The translations under genes and the position numbers were made by a program. Below, one piece after another: positions 49,201 through 60,510 of a DNA stretch of 64,000 nt (position 1 is the stretch's first letter; every line of letters starts with the position of its first letter). Origin of the DNA: Pyrocephalus nanus (Eukaryota; Chordata; Aves; Passeriformes; Tyrannidae); contig CM076270.1 of the NCBI GenBank assembly GCA_038380795.1, positions 14,427,001 to 14,491,000 on the forward strand, written 5' to 3'. Below the pieces are notes generated by a model. The model had not been told where the DNA came from. It worked only from the letters and a program-made list of their open reading frames with translations, and ran no database searches.

Positions 49201-52200
49201 TTAACTCCATAAAGAGCAATTCTCCAGGGGTTGGGACTCTGTTCACTCAAGCCTCACCAACACAAGCATGAAAATGGATGAGGAATAACACCAAGGTTTG
49301 TGCCTCTGTAACTCCACTGACTTCAACAGAATGGCTCCAGTAAATATTTCCCAGAGTTATGCTTTTGGGGACCTGAAATACCATTTACCTACTGATTGTT
49401 CAAATGACCAAATGGATAAATATTTTACCTCCATTGCACTGGTAAGGAAGCAGAGTTACAGGAATACTCTACATTTAGGAAAACAACAGATGCTACCAGC
49501 AGGATTACCACTGGAGTTGTGAATCCTGCAGCTAATCCAGTGAGCCAGAGCACCTCCTCTCTGCACACCTGGCACTTAAAGAATCAGGTAAGACTGAACA
49601 TAAACTCTCAAAAAACTACATTCATGTTGAGTGAGAAAGAAAAAAAGTGGAATTCCAAGTCTAAATCACAAAGACAATGTACTTCCTAAATCTTTCCAAG
49701 GTCAAATGTAATTCCACAGCCCAAAACATTTATTTGTGCTGAAGCAGCTTCCATGAGGAAAAAAAAGTGCTGCTGTTGCTGTGAGCTGGGAAGCAAATCT
49801 GTTCACAATGGTTTGAAAGGAGGGTGGTTATCCACAGCCAGCTCTCAGCAATCACCTGCCACTGCTGACAGCAGCAGTCCCTGCTCCCTCTGCCCAGAGA
49901 GAACAGTTCTGGAACACACATGGCCTGACCAGGCCCAGGGGCAGCAGACAGGGGGGATTCAGCAAGGGAAGATATTTTCCAGAGAAGAAGATTTGCAGAG
50001 AGACAGGTTGGGAGAATGGAATGTAGCCCTCAGTTTGCAGGTGTTGTAAGGAGAGAGAAGAGAGGGCAGGGAATTGGAGTGTCCACTTGGAGCAAAGCTG
50101 AGGAGGGGGGAATGAGGGAGAAGGATGCAGCTTGTGCAGAACAGATGCCACTGTCCATCCTGGAATGAATTGTACTTTGGACTTCCTTGCACAAAAGTCA
50201 GGAGGGGTGGGCCTTTGTCCCAGCCAACATATGGCTTTTTCACCCAGAATGATGGACACCAAAATCCCGCTCCCAAAACCTACTGCCCTGGGTACTGAAA
50301 GGCAGGACTGGGCTTTCTTGGTGTGGTACATGACACACAACCTGTTCCTTCCCCTGCACCACCCAGGAGCAGCACTGAGGAGCAGCTCCCAGTACTCTGG
50401 AGACAATTCTCCAGTTCCAAAGGCCTGCAGGAGCTGCTATGGGTTTGCAGCACAGCCTCAGCAGTGGCCCTTGGCTCCCTGAACACACCTTCCCAGCCCT
50501 TTTCTTATTGCAGCACTACACCAAAACTTCCATATCTTATGGAAAATCAAGCACTGCTGGCATTACCTGATCCCTGGCTGATACACTTGCTCATCACCAG
50601 CTTTTTCATTCCTTTTTTTTCCCTACCTACAGAAGTGTGACTATTAAGAAAGAGATTCCATTCCTATGGTATTTAATGATGTTTCCTGTACTGGATGCAC
50701 ACTCAGTATAAAAATCAAAGCAAATATTTCAGCATGAGGGGTTTTTTTTAATAACAAATTTCCCTAGCCAAAGCATGAAGAAGATAAATATACACAAAAA
50801 ATTGTGAAACCTGAGAAATCATCTGCTCATTACAAGCTCCACATACAGATTGTGCAAGTATTCTGACTTCAGCCCCATGAAATAAGCTGCTGAAAGACAA
50901 ATTAGTGCCCTGGTCATCTACAGAGACCAGGTTAACAATGTTGTTTCCATGGTAGTTACAAATGGTTACTGACATTTTTACAAACCTCAAATGGATGTGA
51001 GTCAAACTCTGGGATATTTATTTCTGGATACTGACCTTCTAGTATGATTCTTTACCTAAAGCTTCTTTAAAAAGTCATGCCACCATAAATGCTTAAAGAC
51101 ACAAAGGGAAAGCAGGCAACTAATTTTTTTAAACTAAAGTCAGGAGAACTCGGTGCTTTGGAATCTTTGGTGCAACAGATTTTGTGCCACTTTTTATACG
51201 AGACAAATAAAAACAGGATAGGCCTACACGAGAAAACATTTTGAACAGAAAACTGTTTAACCAGCTGTCATGGTTAGCACAAAAAGGAGAGGGTTTGAAT
51301 ATTGAAGAGGTGGTTTAAGCAGGACACAGCTCACCTTGAGGACGATGCAGGGATCATCTGTCCGTATTGCTCCGGCTCTGCACATGGAAGTAAGGCTGCA
51401 ACAACAACACGACACACAGTCACCTGCAGGGCCTTGGAGGCACTGAAGATGTTCCAGAACAACCCCCTGTACCAATGGAATGTCCTCCCCTTTGTCCTAC
51501 CACTGGTTTAAATCCATCAGTGCTCACTGGACTTGGGCACACAAACGACTGCAGGGGTAGTTTTAGGCAGATCTGTGGTGCAGGACACCCTGCTGGAACA
51601 CTGCTCAGTACAAACAGCACACACTGGTCACAAAGGGGCAAAGCAACAGCTCTGACTGGCACATAAACCTCTTTTACCAGCTAAAAACTCCAAGATGAAC
51701 AACGTGCATTATGGTAAAGGAGGAATATACCCAGCTCCTCCCTTGTTTGAAGTACCTGCCCATGCTGTGTGAGCAATGAGGGCTGGAGGGGTCTGACAGC
51801 TCAGGCAGAAACCACTCAGGCTCTGCACCAGCCCAGGAGATGTGGGATCCCTGGGATGCCTGTCCCCAGCCATCAGCACATCTTCACTGACGACAGCCCA
51901 GTCAGGGCTCTGATACTGATCCAAGCCAGCACTTGTTCTTTATTGGACAACAACTCAGAGTGGACACGACAAGCCCAAGGTCTCAGTGCTAACACACAGA
52001 CAGGTGCAAAGTGGCTCTGGTGAGGTACCTGTGAATGTGCCCCAAGCTACCACAAGTACAAAGTCCTTCACCCACCAGGGGTGGTTTAAAGGTGGTTTAG
52101 CTTTTCCCTCCTCCAAGGCAGCTGCAAGGGAACTGCTCTGCACCAAGGATCTTTTGGGTTAGCTTTGGAACTAACCACTGGAACCAACTTCTCTCCTGCC

Positions 52201-55200
52201 ACAGTGCAGGAATACAACTTTATGGCAGCAAAGTGACTTAAAACAAACACATTTTGATCCTCAAGGGGGCAAGTGGAAATTGTACAGAGGGTCAATCAGA
52301 ACTGCTCAGCTAAGGAGCAGCAATATCCTCACACCCTGTAACCACATCGTGTTTCACCACATTCCTGAGCTCCTCCCAAGGGCCCAGAGTGGCTGCTTTC
52401 ATCTCTTAGAGGGCAACATCACTCATCCTGTTCCAACCACAGCCACAGCTAAAAATCCTACCATCAGAAGTCTCTTTATAGACTGTTTCTCAGAAGATAA
52501 GAGGTAAGACTTGACTGTTGGCACAGAGCTCATTTGATAAACTTTTACTGCTCAAGCCTTGAGTTGACAGCAGGAGACTCATTTTCACACCTGAACAATC
52601 TCACAGCTGCCATTTAGTCCAGTGAGACCCCATTTGCCAGGCAAAGCAGCTCTATTTCAAACATGAAAGAAAGCAATTTTTTATTGCAGGTAAAACAGAC
52701 TTGGCTTAGCTGGGGGCAATTCTGGTGGCTTTAGCAGAAAAGGTTACTGCTCCACTTGCAGCTGCAAAGCCCTTTCCCAAGAGGCTTCCTGCCCTTCCCT
52801 CTGTGCCAACTCTGCTGCTCAAGTGAAGGATCCATTTCAATCAAGTCCTCCAGGTCTGATTCAATTGTCGGGGAAAAAAAAGGGAACGCTTAAGGTAGCC
52901 TCTTATGCCAGGGTGGATTCAAACAGAAATTTAAGGGAAGGTTCAGAAATGCAGGAAAAAACCCTTCTAGATCTGTATTCCAAGAACTCCGGTAATAAAT
53001 CAAAGAGGAACTGCAGATTAATTGACTGAAGCTGGCAGGGCAGGAGTGAAATCTAGTTGAGAAGCAGAAAAAGGGATGACCTGTGACAATTCCACCTATT
53101 ACTCACATTAGAATAAAAGGAGAGAGAGTCTGACTTGGAGGGAATCAAGCAGGGAATGCACTCATAGAGGAAAAGCCAGTAAGTCTTTGCAGCCCCCAGG
53201 ACTGTCATGAAATGGAGGCTTTAGAGCCCTAAATAGGATGACTACCCATGGACTAATTAGAAATCCCATCTGAAACTCAGGATACTGGTTTGTCTTCCAT
53301 TTTCCTGCAACTTTCTTTTTGCCTTACACCACATCATTTTGGTCCACTTCAGCCAAAGCTCTTCAGAGCAACAGCAAAAGACAGGATGTCCTCCCAACTC
53401 CTGCCAATCTGAAACAGGTCAGCAGAAACCAACAGATCTGGGAGTGTCCATCCCAAAACAAGGACAGCCCAGAGCCAGACAATTCTCTGAACTCCCAACT
53501 TGCCTTCCTGACTTACCAGCTGCTTTATGTCTCGAGATTAGTACAAAAAATTAATTTTACAAGTATCATTCCCTATGTATTTTCTGACTTCTCAAAGAAA
53601 CCCATAAATCAGTCAGAACTGAGACTGCTCCAGTGTAATTAATTTAACTTGCCTTCTTCACTAAGGACTGCTTGACACAACCAGTAAAACCTGAACTGCA
53701 CAGACCAACTGTGGTTGGAAAGGAGGCTGGGAGGGCCCAAGACAGACCTTCCACATGGAGGGGGATTACCCAAGAAACCCCTCCACCCCTACACATCTTC
53801 ATAACCGCTTTTAGGAATGAGTTAGGTCATCATAGCCTGGCAACATGACTCCAGAGGCCATCTGCCTGCCCCACCTGCTCTTTGCCCAGATCAAGAGACC
53901 CTGCACTGAGACAAGTGTCCGTGGAACTGGTTGGGGAACTCAGAGAATCCGCTGTTGCTGGTCAAAAAAAACCCATCAAAAACTAAAAGAACAATCAAAC
54001 AATACAACAGTGATCAAACTCCTGAGTGAAATTTAATTTTAGTTGTTTAATAGCTATGGGCAATTTTATCTCTTTAACCCCCTGAAGTGATTTGTTCCAT
54101 TATTATCAATACAAGAAAAGGAAAATAGTCTTAAAGGAGTCAATTCCCAGCTCATGAAGTGCTGCTGTCATGGAATTTGGGCACATTTTGTCACAGTGTA
54201 GAGAGTCATTATGAACATGAACACACCGAGGTGCCAACACCAGCAGGGAAAATCTGATCTGAACCATAAAATTAATTAATGACATTAATTCTGCTGTATG
54301 AGGACATGAAGCCCGAAGAATAATCTATTTTAATTAAAAACAGCTGGGAAGAGAGACTAACCCTGCTCCCTCATCACCTCAGCACAGTCTCCAACACAGC
54401 ACGGCCCCAGGGAGCGGAGCGCTCTGAGAAGGGGTTCAAGGAGGGCAGGTAACAGATATTTCAGAATTGTGCTCTGCAAGGACACAGGATTGACCACAGC
54501 CTGTCCAAAGCAAAACACCCTAAACTGCAAGCTACTGGTGAAAATCCACATGGATGAACACATATTCCTCACAAAACTGCTGCCCAGCAACATTTTCCCT
54601 AGTTTATGCACAGCAAAGAGTGAAAGTTACGTTATAAAATGATGTGAGAAGCACTTCTTCAAGGGCTTAGATAATGCAAACAGTATCTACAATTATTGCT
54701 AAATTTTGCAGCACACATTACTCTGGAAGAAGCAAGGAGGGAGCAGTTAAGCAGTGAGATTACCCTCCATGCTATTTTGCTCTCTTTCCTGCAGACAATT
54801 ACCATTTGGCTGACGTGAGCTGCATTTCAATGGGCTTGTCCCTTTGTAACATCTTCACAAAAATCTGTGGTAACAATTCTCCATCCACTGACACTGCAAT
54901 GAAAGAGAACACAAAGTCATTCTGATTCAGCCAGTCAATAAAGGGAGTGTCAAATCAGCAGCAGCAGCATCACACTCACCATTTACCAGAGTCATGGAGA
55001 CCTGGGGGTTCTCAAAGGCCAGAACTGAGAAGCATTTCAATGCCTGCATTCGGACCTGTGTGCAAACAGAACAGAGGGGAAACAGAAATGCCAACTGCAG
55101 AGCACAGCTGGTGCACACTGCTGCACAGGCTGGGAGGAACCAGTGCTGTACATCAGCAAGACACGAATATGGTGAATGAACATCTAACTGACACTTTGAC

Positions 55201-58200
55201 TTCTTGCTATCTCCCTGGTGGAATTATCCTCCTATGGGTGTGTTGTGAACTATTTGTGAAGAAAACCAGCGAGGAAAGAACTTGGGAACTAAACAGGAAA
55301 TATTGGTCTTACCTGTGATGCCCCACAAAGCAAAAACCAACAAAGAATAAAAGTATAGCACAATAGCACTTTTCCTTCCCAGGACTCCTAAGTATGTCAG
55401 AGAACTAAAAATACATGTCCTTAAGATTTACAGTTCAGAAGCCTTTAGAGGTCAGCTTAGTAAAACGTCTAAAGAGAACCATCTGGTTGAAGTCATTCTA
55501 AAGTAATGTTAAAATAAATACACCCCGTGAGTTTTACTGCCATGGCACAGGCTCAGGTATCAGGTGTGTGACAAGAGATTTCTTCATGCTGGATCTTCCT
55601 CCTTCAGTCCAAAATCACGTTTTGGTTTCACTGAATAACTTATTTCATGGTTGCCTAGTTTTTCGACACTGGGAAGATGGACCATGATCATCTTCCCACT
55701 TGTAAAACCAATTGTTGCTCTACAGATGCACATTATCCCTGTCTATAACTTTAATTCATAGGCATAGAGAGAATTTTTATAATCTTCATTTGGATTCCTT
55801 TCATAAATATATGTTAAACACAGAACACTTTTAATGTCTTACTTTGTAGGAGGTGGAGACCAGGAGATGTGCAATACTCTGAACAGCTCCATGGTTAAAT
55901 AAGATTGTCTGGTGATCTGGACCCTTCAAAGGAAAACATAACACCATTAGTTCTTTGAAAGAACATGTAAAAGGTTTTTATTATCTGCAATTCACTGTCA
56001 AGTATTTCAGACAGATTTAAGGTGGATTTACTAACATTTATTTTGTGATCAGTTGGCATAACACTTTTTAAATAAACAAGTCCAATTCTTATTTTTATAG
56101 CATTTGTCTTTTTTTTGGTAATCATTCCACTTTTTCCTTCAATAGACAATGCCACTAGTTCTCTCAAATGAAGAAACATGGATAGAGCACTTCTGTTTCT
56201 ACTCTTCCTCTTGGAAACAACTGAAAGCTCGTGATTTTCAGTACAAGTCACATAAAAGATCCCCCATCACTAATGTTTTCTTCACTGTTCACATTAAGCA
56301 TTTTCCATAATTCTAACTTCAGAAGGGAGGGGATTTCATCTGAAACGGGTTCAAGACAGAGCAACAGTGCCTCGAGAACAGATTCACATGTTCCTCCAAT
56401 TTATTATTCTCATTTTAGTTTCAAACCCATTTAGCCATAAATCCAGCCAGCCTTGGCCTATTTACTGACCTCAGGCTTTAAGTTGGCAATGGCTGATACA
56501 CCAATACTTTTTCCAAAAGAGCATTTGGAATGACACCCAAATACTGGGTTTTGCAGGAGAAAGGTCTCAGAACTGCTGTAGCATGAGCAGGCTCAGTGAG
56601 GCTGAGAAAACAATGTGCAATGTCAACACCTGCAGCCCTCAGCAGTGTCTGGGCAAAGCTGATCTGTGACTTGCAACCCTCTCTTGAGGAGGGGGGTCAT
56701 GACTCTGGCCAGCTCTGCATTAAGCACGGGCTGTGCACAATTAAACTCAGCTTTTAGGATGGCCCAGCTTTTCTCATCCCTCCATGCACTACCCTGACTA
56801 ATCTGCAAGTGAAGGAAGTCTCTTCACTCCATCTCCTGTTCAAACCCAGCTGAGTTTACGGCACTTCTACACACTCTGGGAGGCATCAGAGACACTTTAT
56901 TCTCACATTTGAGATGCAGCTGAAATCAGATTCCTCTTATAATCAAAAGAACATTTTTAGAATATCTCTTACCTCTAAGAAAAAAGCATAAAATTACTTT
57001 TAGATGTAACATATCTGGTGCTTTAAGAGATGCTTCAGCTGCTACTGCCACCAAGAGCTTTCTACCAAAAAATGCAATTCAAACACAGGGTTGAAGGAGG
57101 AAAACCACTTACATTGGCACACAGAAGTGGCTGAGGCAATGATTTAAAGCCGCAGCTATGCCAGTGTTGGAGCTGAAGAACAGATATTAAAATATGTGAA
57201 AAAAATGAATGAAATTCAAGTAAAAGAAATCATACTGCCCCAGATTTATGATTCACAAGTATCACTGATTCTTCCAGGAGATGCAGGCCGTGGGTTCTGG
57301 GCAAACAGGCCAAAGGCCCGACCAGAGGTGACACCTGTGTGTGTCTGAGCTGCACAAGGGGAGGCACATGAAAGATCTCCTCTGGACAGGCTGTGTTTGC
57401 ACACACCAGTCGGTGTCAGGGTGAGCACCACCCCAGAAACAGGGACAGCTGCAAAGACACGGGTGAAAACTGGAGAATGAAATTCCATTCCACAATGAAA
57501 TTTCAAAAGCAGGTACCTAAAGGCAGTTGCACCTTGGATCAGGGACCCAGCACAGGTCTAAGGTCACACAGGAGAAGGGGCCTGGGAGGAAGCTGCCTTG
57601 ATTACAGGCTTTATCCTGGACACTTCCCAGACACAGCATTTTTATTTTCAGCTGGCAGTGAAATCATGCAGAGATGTCACCGCTTTCAAACCTAAGTTCC
57701 AGAAGTATTTTTTCAAATTATTTACACAACCCTGTGTTTCCAAACACACACCTCCTCTCCTCAAACTGATCACTGAAATAGCAAAGTTTACTTACTCCCA
57801 CCTGCTCTGAAAACAAATGAACTGAGACAGACTCTTGCATAGCAACTTTTGACTTTTCACAGACCATGTACATCACCCTGATTTCAGTTTACTATTTGCT
57901 CCTCTGTTGATAGAACCCTGGCTCTGGATGTTAAGAACTGCATCTGCTCCCCTGTAAATCAACCCTTTCCCCTGCTCAGGATGGCTCTTCTCCAGGGTCA
58001 GTGCTTCCCACTCGCTAATTTTAACTCCAGCAGTGCAGGGAGGAGCAGTCAGAGTAAAAGCAGAAACAGCAGCAACGTGCCAGGAACCCAAATTATCGAT
58101 TTCCCAGCTCAAGAGAACTGGTCTGAGTTTTTCCAGGTGATTAAGACAGAAGGCTGAGAAGCAAAACAAACAAGATGCTGGCAAGGAGGAGAAAAAAAAA

Positions 58201-60510
58201 AACGGATGCACCAGGTATGAGCGGAGAACAGGAGGCAGGAACAAGGAGCAGGAGCTGTGATATGTTACTGTTAGTTCAATTAACAAATCTACTAAGATGA
58301 GGAAAGAGAGACATAAAAGCATCAATACCTATTACAACCTACACTAAAGCCTTGCCTAAGTATTTGTGTAGAACTTACTGCTTCAGGTAAAAAGCATGAG
58401 AAAGGTTCTCTCACTCAGGGGGAAATAAAGGTTCTCTCACTCACTCCCCTTTGGGGGAAGGTGGAGTCTTCATTTAAGATGTAGTGAATACAGACACTTC
58501 CAGTATTTAATCATTTTTCAATTATAAAAATGTACTTTGCCTATCCATATAAGTCAAAGTGCCCTGCAAATTCTGCTTCACTGTATGAGAAGGCTTTTGT
58601 TCTGTTTGAAAATATACTAATTGACCTTATAATCCTGAAACCCAAAAGCCAAACAAAAAAGAAGGAAGAGGGCATTTTGGATTTTCACTTAACAGCTGCA
58701 TTTGCCTGGGCAAGAGAGAAAGGAGTTCTTGATCAATTTGTGATAATCTGTTTACTCAACCTCAAATATGTTCCTTTGTTATGCAGCTGTTTATTATTCT
58801 GTAAATACAACTATTTCCTAACACTCCTTCCCCCACCCTGCCTCTCTTGTGCAGTCATGTTTCTCTCTGCTCACACAACCATCAATTTCTTTCCAAAAAC
58901 TTCAATTTTTTGACAAAGATTCACTGTAAAATTTGTTTGAGAGGGATCTGGGGGAGGCATTAAGAGCAGAACAGCGAGTTCAGGAGCCCCCCCTGCCCTG
59001 CCCTTGGTCAGTGATTGGGCTCTGTTAACAACGTGTTTGCTGTGCAAGTCACCACCAGGAGTTAACGGAGCTGCAAGGAAGTAACTCGTGGGAAAAGATG
59101 ACAATAAGTGTTTTCCTCTTGGATGAATTACTCAGCAGTTCTCTCACAGCCAGCAGGGTTTATAATGCCACAGAGCCAACCCTGAGTGTATAAACTGCCA
59201 CCCTATAATTAGTCCTGGGTTATTTCTCTTGGAAGCCCACATGGCCTGGTTTTTCACCTCCTCCAACTCCTCAGCCTATTAAGGAGACTTTCAAGGGCCA
59301 CTTAAACAACAGATGCCTCACTGGTGCATTTTTCTTTTTAAAATACCAATTTTTTTCCCCAATATACAGATCTAAACTCCCACAGTTCCATGTAGCATTT
59401 TGCCTTAATGCTTTCTTTAAACAATTCTATTAATATCAGCAGCTGAATTACACCTTTATATCACACTAACTCTGTTTTCAGTCCTCAGTTTCACTTAATA
59501 AAAGAAATGCAATGGGATGAGTGAACATAAATAACAGTCAAGGAAGAGGAAAACAGACACTTAACAAAGGAATAATTCAGAGTTCCAGAGGTCTCATTGC
59601 AAGTGATAAGGTAGAAAGATATTTTTCAAGGTAAATACTTACAAATTCATAAACTTGGGAACTTTCTCATTTGTTAGTCTGGGAGATAAATACAGTTTAT
59701 GACCCTCTAGTTTTAAATTGTTTCTAAGGGGAGAAGATGCTGTAAAAATCTTATTTCCTACACTGAATTATTTTGATATTTTGTTGTATAACCCACTGGT
59801 ACAGTAACTACCAAAAAAACTGAAACAATAATACAGAAATGAGTGTTGTGTGGAAACCTGGAGCAGGGGAGAGGGAAAGACAACACCCCGTGTTTGGGGT
59901 GGGGTTGCTGCTGGTTTAAAATTAGTTTTCCCCTATAGAGAGAACTGCATTACACAGCAGGAATGAACATGTACCTGGATAAACCTGTGAGTGACAGAGC
60001 TCAGCTCAGAGCATTTCCCTTCCTCTCAACCTACAGCACCTCTCATAAAACACTCCCTGGGTCTGGAACAGCTCCTGAAAGCAGCTGCAGGACCCCCACA
60101 GGAGCTGCTCACAGTCTTGAGGCTTCTGGGGAAAAATAAAAGTCTTCCAAGATTTATCCTGCTAATAGTGAGACTGATATTTGCCCAGACTGTTGGCTGG
60201 GTTTAGTAGCCAAAGTCTATAAAACCTCCCCTTATTTGCCTGTTTTCTTTTGCTGTAGAGAAGCTCACACGACCCCAGTAAACCTGCAGCAAATCCAGAG
60301 CAGTAACACTTCAGCCATTGCTGTCCCAACGTTCCTGCCACAGAAGCAGCACATGCACAGGTTTTTATAGGCCACAACACAGGAGTTTGCACAAAGAACA
60401 CGTGTTCTCTTCCTTACTTTGCAGCAGTGTGAGAAGATCTGACATATGTATTCTTGTGTGTATCGAGACCTACTGAGCAGTGCCATGAGGTGGGAGATCA
60501 CTGTAGCATC
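34221..60510 (-). CDS. ARMC8: ARMC8, armadillo-repeat subunit of the CTLH/GID E3 ligase, 3' part (17 exons)
   Basis: ARMC8 is the vertebrate counterpart of yeast Gid5, a scaffold that holds substrate receptors in the CTLH ubiquitin ligase; it is also reported to bind the endosomal sorting protein HRS (family knowledge). Seventeen exons join in phase to give 528 residues plus stop, which follow remembered human ARMC8 without a gap from DATVI to the C-terminal ALQQYLA. Human ARMC8 is 673 residues, so 145 N-terminal residues are missing; no matching exon was found between 60,511 and 64,000. The protein is a run of armadillo repeats, seen as leucine-rich helices such as [17 protein letters not shown] and VNGIWALM. 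It ends on the long (alpha) C-terminus. The gene runs in the same direction as NME9 and VPS8. Confidence 0.97.
35796..35889 (-). CDS. ARMC8: ARMC8 exon p (visible residues 487-517)
   Basis: 94 nt, acceptor TTGTAG, donor GTGAGT, ending in phase 2. It encodes [20 protein letters not shown] then [10 protein letters not shown]. Confidence 0.97.
36727..36799 (-). CDS. ARMC8: ARMC8 exon o (visible residues 463-486)
   Basis: 73 nt, acceptor TGTTTAG, donor GTAAGA, ending in phase 1. It encodes [20 protein letters not shown] then NEEE. Human starts GHSHVKLQ, so the first residue is Ser in place of Gly. Confidence 0.95.
37278..37373 (-). CDS. ARMC8: ARMC8 exon n (visible residues 431-462)
   Basis: 96 nt, acceptor CTTTCAG, donor GTAGGG, phase 0. 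It encodes [20 protein letters not shown] then [12 protein letters not shown]; one conservative change from human. Confidence 0.97.
39336..39431 (-). CDS. ARMC8: ARMC8 exon m (visible residues 399-430)
   Basis: 96 nt, acceptor TTGGCAG, donor GTACCT, phase 0. It encodes [20 protein letters not shown] then [12 protein letters not shown]. Confidence 0.96.
41131..41280 (-). CDS. ARMC8: ARMC8 exon l (visible residues 349-398)
   Basis: 150 nt, acceptor CTTCCAG, donor GTAAGT, phase 0. It encodes [40 protein letters not shown] and [10 protein letters not shown]. Confidence 0.97.
41748..41840 (-). CDS. ARMC8: ARMC8 exon k (visible residues 318-348)
   Basis: 93 nt, acceptor CCTTGTAG, donor GTGAGT, phase 0. 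It encodes [20 protein letters not shown] then [11 protein letters not shown], a typical armadillo helix pair. Confidence 0.96.
43020..43106 (-). CDS. ARMC8: ARMC8 exon j (visible residues 289-317)
   Basis: 87 nt, acceptor CCTGCAG, donor GTTGGT (a weak match beyond GT), phase 0. It encodes [20 protein letters not shown] then LLEFSPSKE. Confidence 0.95.
44325..44406 (-). CDS. ARMC8: ARMC8 exon i (visible residues 261-288)
   Basis: 82 nt, acceptor CATTGCAG, donor GTAAGG. It completes Arg and encodes [20 protein letters not shown] then VWKPLMK, identical to human. Confidence 0.97.
44685..44767 (-). CDS. ARMC8: ARMC8 exon h (visible residues 234-260)
   Basis: 83 nt, acceptor GCTGCAG, donor GTAGGA, ending in phase 2. 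It encodes [20 protein letters not shown] then KVRLAAV. Confidence 0.97.
46008..46103 (-). CDS. ARMC8: ARMC8 exon g (visible residues 202-233)
   Basis: 96 nt, acceptor CCCCAG, donor GTGGGC, phase 0. It encodes [20 protein letters not shown] then [12 protein letters not shown], identical to human. It is GC-rich compared with the neighbouring exons. Confidence 0.97.
46660..46912 (+). mobile_element. CR1 LINE 3'-end fragment, plus orientation
   Basis: The sequence follows the 3' part of avian CR1: a segment like ACAGGCTCTCCAGGGCAGTG, then AGGGCCAGGAGTTGGACTGG ATGATCC, GGGTCCCTTCCAGCTGAGGA and a terminal TGTGATTCCATAA. The 5' end is truncated, as is usual for CR1. The wording AGGGCCAGGAGTTGGACT resembles songbird CR1 copies (recollection). 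Confidence 0.85.
48298..48498 (-). CDS. ARMC8: ARMC8 exon f (visible residues 135-201)
   Basis: 201 nt, the longest ARMC8 exon here, acceptor CTTTTCAG, donor GTGCGT, phase 0. It encodes [40 protein letters not shown] and [17 protein letters not shown]; nearly identical to human. Confidence 0.97.
48748..48793. repeat. 23-bp perfect direct duplication
   Basis: CAAAGTTTAGAAGTGACCAT GGA occurs twice head to tail (48,748-48,770 and 48,771-48,793) with no mismatch, in an ARMC8 intron. Likely a recent replication slippage. Confidence 0.95.
51335..51395 (-). CDS. ARMC8: ARMC8 exon e (visible residues 114-134)
   Basis: 61 nt, acceptor GTTGCAG, donor GTGAGC. It encodes (C)[20 protein letters not shown]. 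Human has [17 protein letters not shown], so Tyr to Ser and Asn to Pro changes are seen. Confidence 0.96.
54803..54893 (-). CDS. ARMC8: ARMC8 exon d (visible residues 84-113)
   Basis: 91 nt, acceptor CATTGCAG, donor GTAATT, ending in phase 2. It encodes [20 protein letters not shown] then IEMQLTSAK. The intron before it is only 86 bases. Confidence 0.96.
54980..55055 (-). CDS. ARMC8: ARMC8 exon c (visible residues 59-83)
   Basis: 76 nt, acceptor CACACAG, donor GTGAGT, ending in phase 1. It encodes [20 protein letters not shown] then MTLVN, identical to human. Confidence 0.97.
55843..55923 (-). CDS. ARMC8: ARMC8 exon b (visible residues 32-58)
   Basis: 81 nt, acceptor TTTGAAG, donor GTAAGA, phase 0. 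It encodes [20 protein letters not shown] then LVSTSYK (human ends LTSLSYK). Confidence 0.96.
58401..58443. repeat. Short direct repeat, 26-bp spacing
   Basis: AAAGGTTCTCTCACTCA occurs at 58,401-58,417 and again at 58,427-58,443 in an ARMC8 intron. Confidence 0.9.
60418..60510 (-). CDS. ARMC8: ARMC8 exon a (visible residues 1-31)
   Basis: 93 nt, acceptor GTTTGCAG, donor GTAAGG, phase 0. It encodes [20 protein letters not shown] then [11 protein letters not shown]; human has [20 protein letters not shown]. Confidence 0.97.

Larger units (their letters stand above)
34255..60417 (-). other. ARMC8: ARMC8 introns, content note
   Basis: Introns over 1 kb: 55,924-60,417 (4.5 kb), 51,396-54,802 (3.4 kb), 48,499-51,334, 46,104-48,297, 44,768-46,007, 43,107-44,324, 41,841-43,019, 39,432-41,130, 37,374-39,335 and 34,255-35,795. 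The one at 46,104-48,297 carries a clear CR1 3' end. The 48,499-51,334 intron has a 23-base direct duplication, and the 55,924-60,417 intron a short duplication at 58,401-58,443. Poly-A runs occur at 42,768-42,782, 44,063-44,077 and 44,940-44,953. Open frames inside (for example minus 49,852-50,406) match nothing I know and lack splice support. Confidence 0.7.

Noticed and set aside
49852..50406. 184-codon minus-strand frame, the longest in the ARMC8 introns
   Set aside because: No recognisable protein, low-complexity composition and no splice sites in phase with ARMC8; likely chance.
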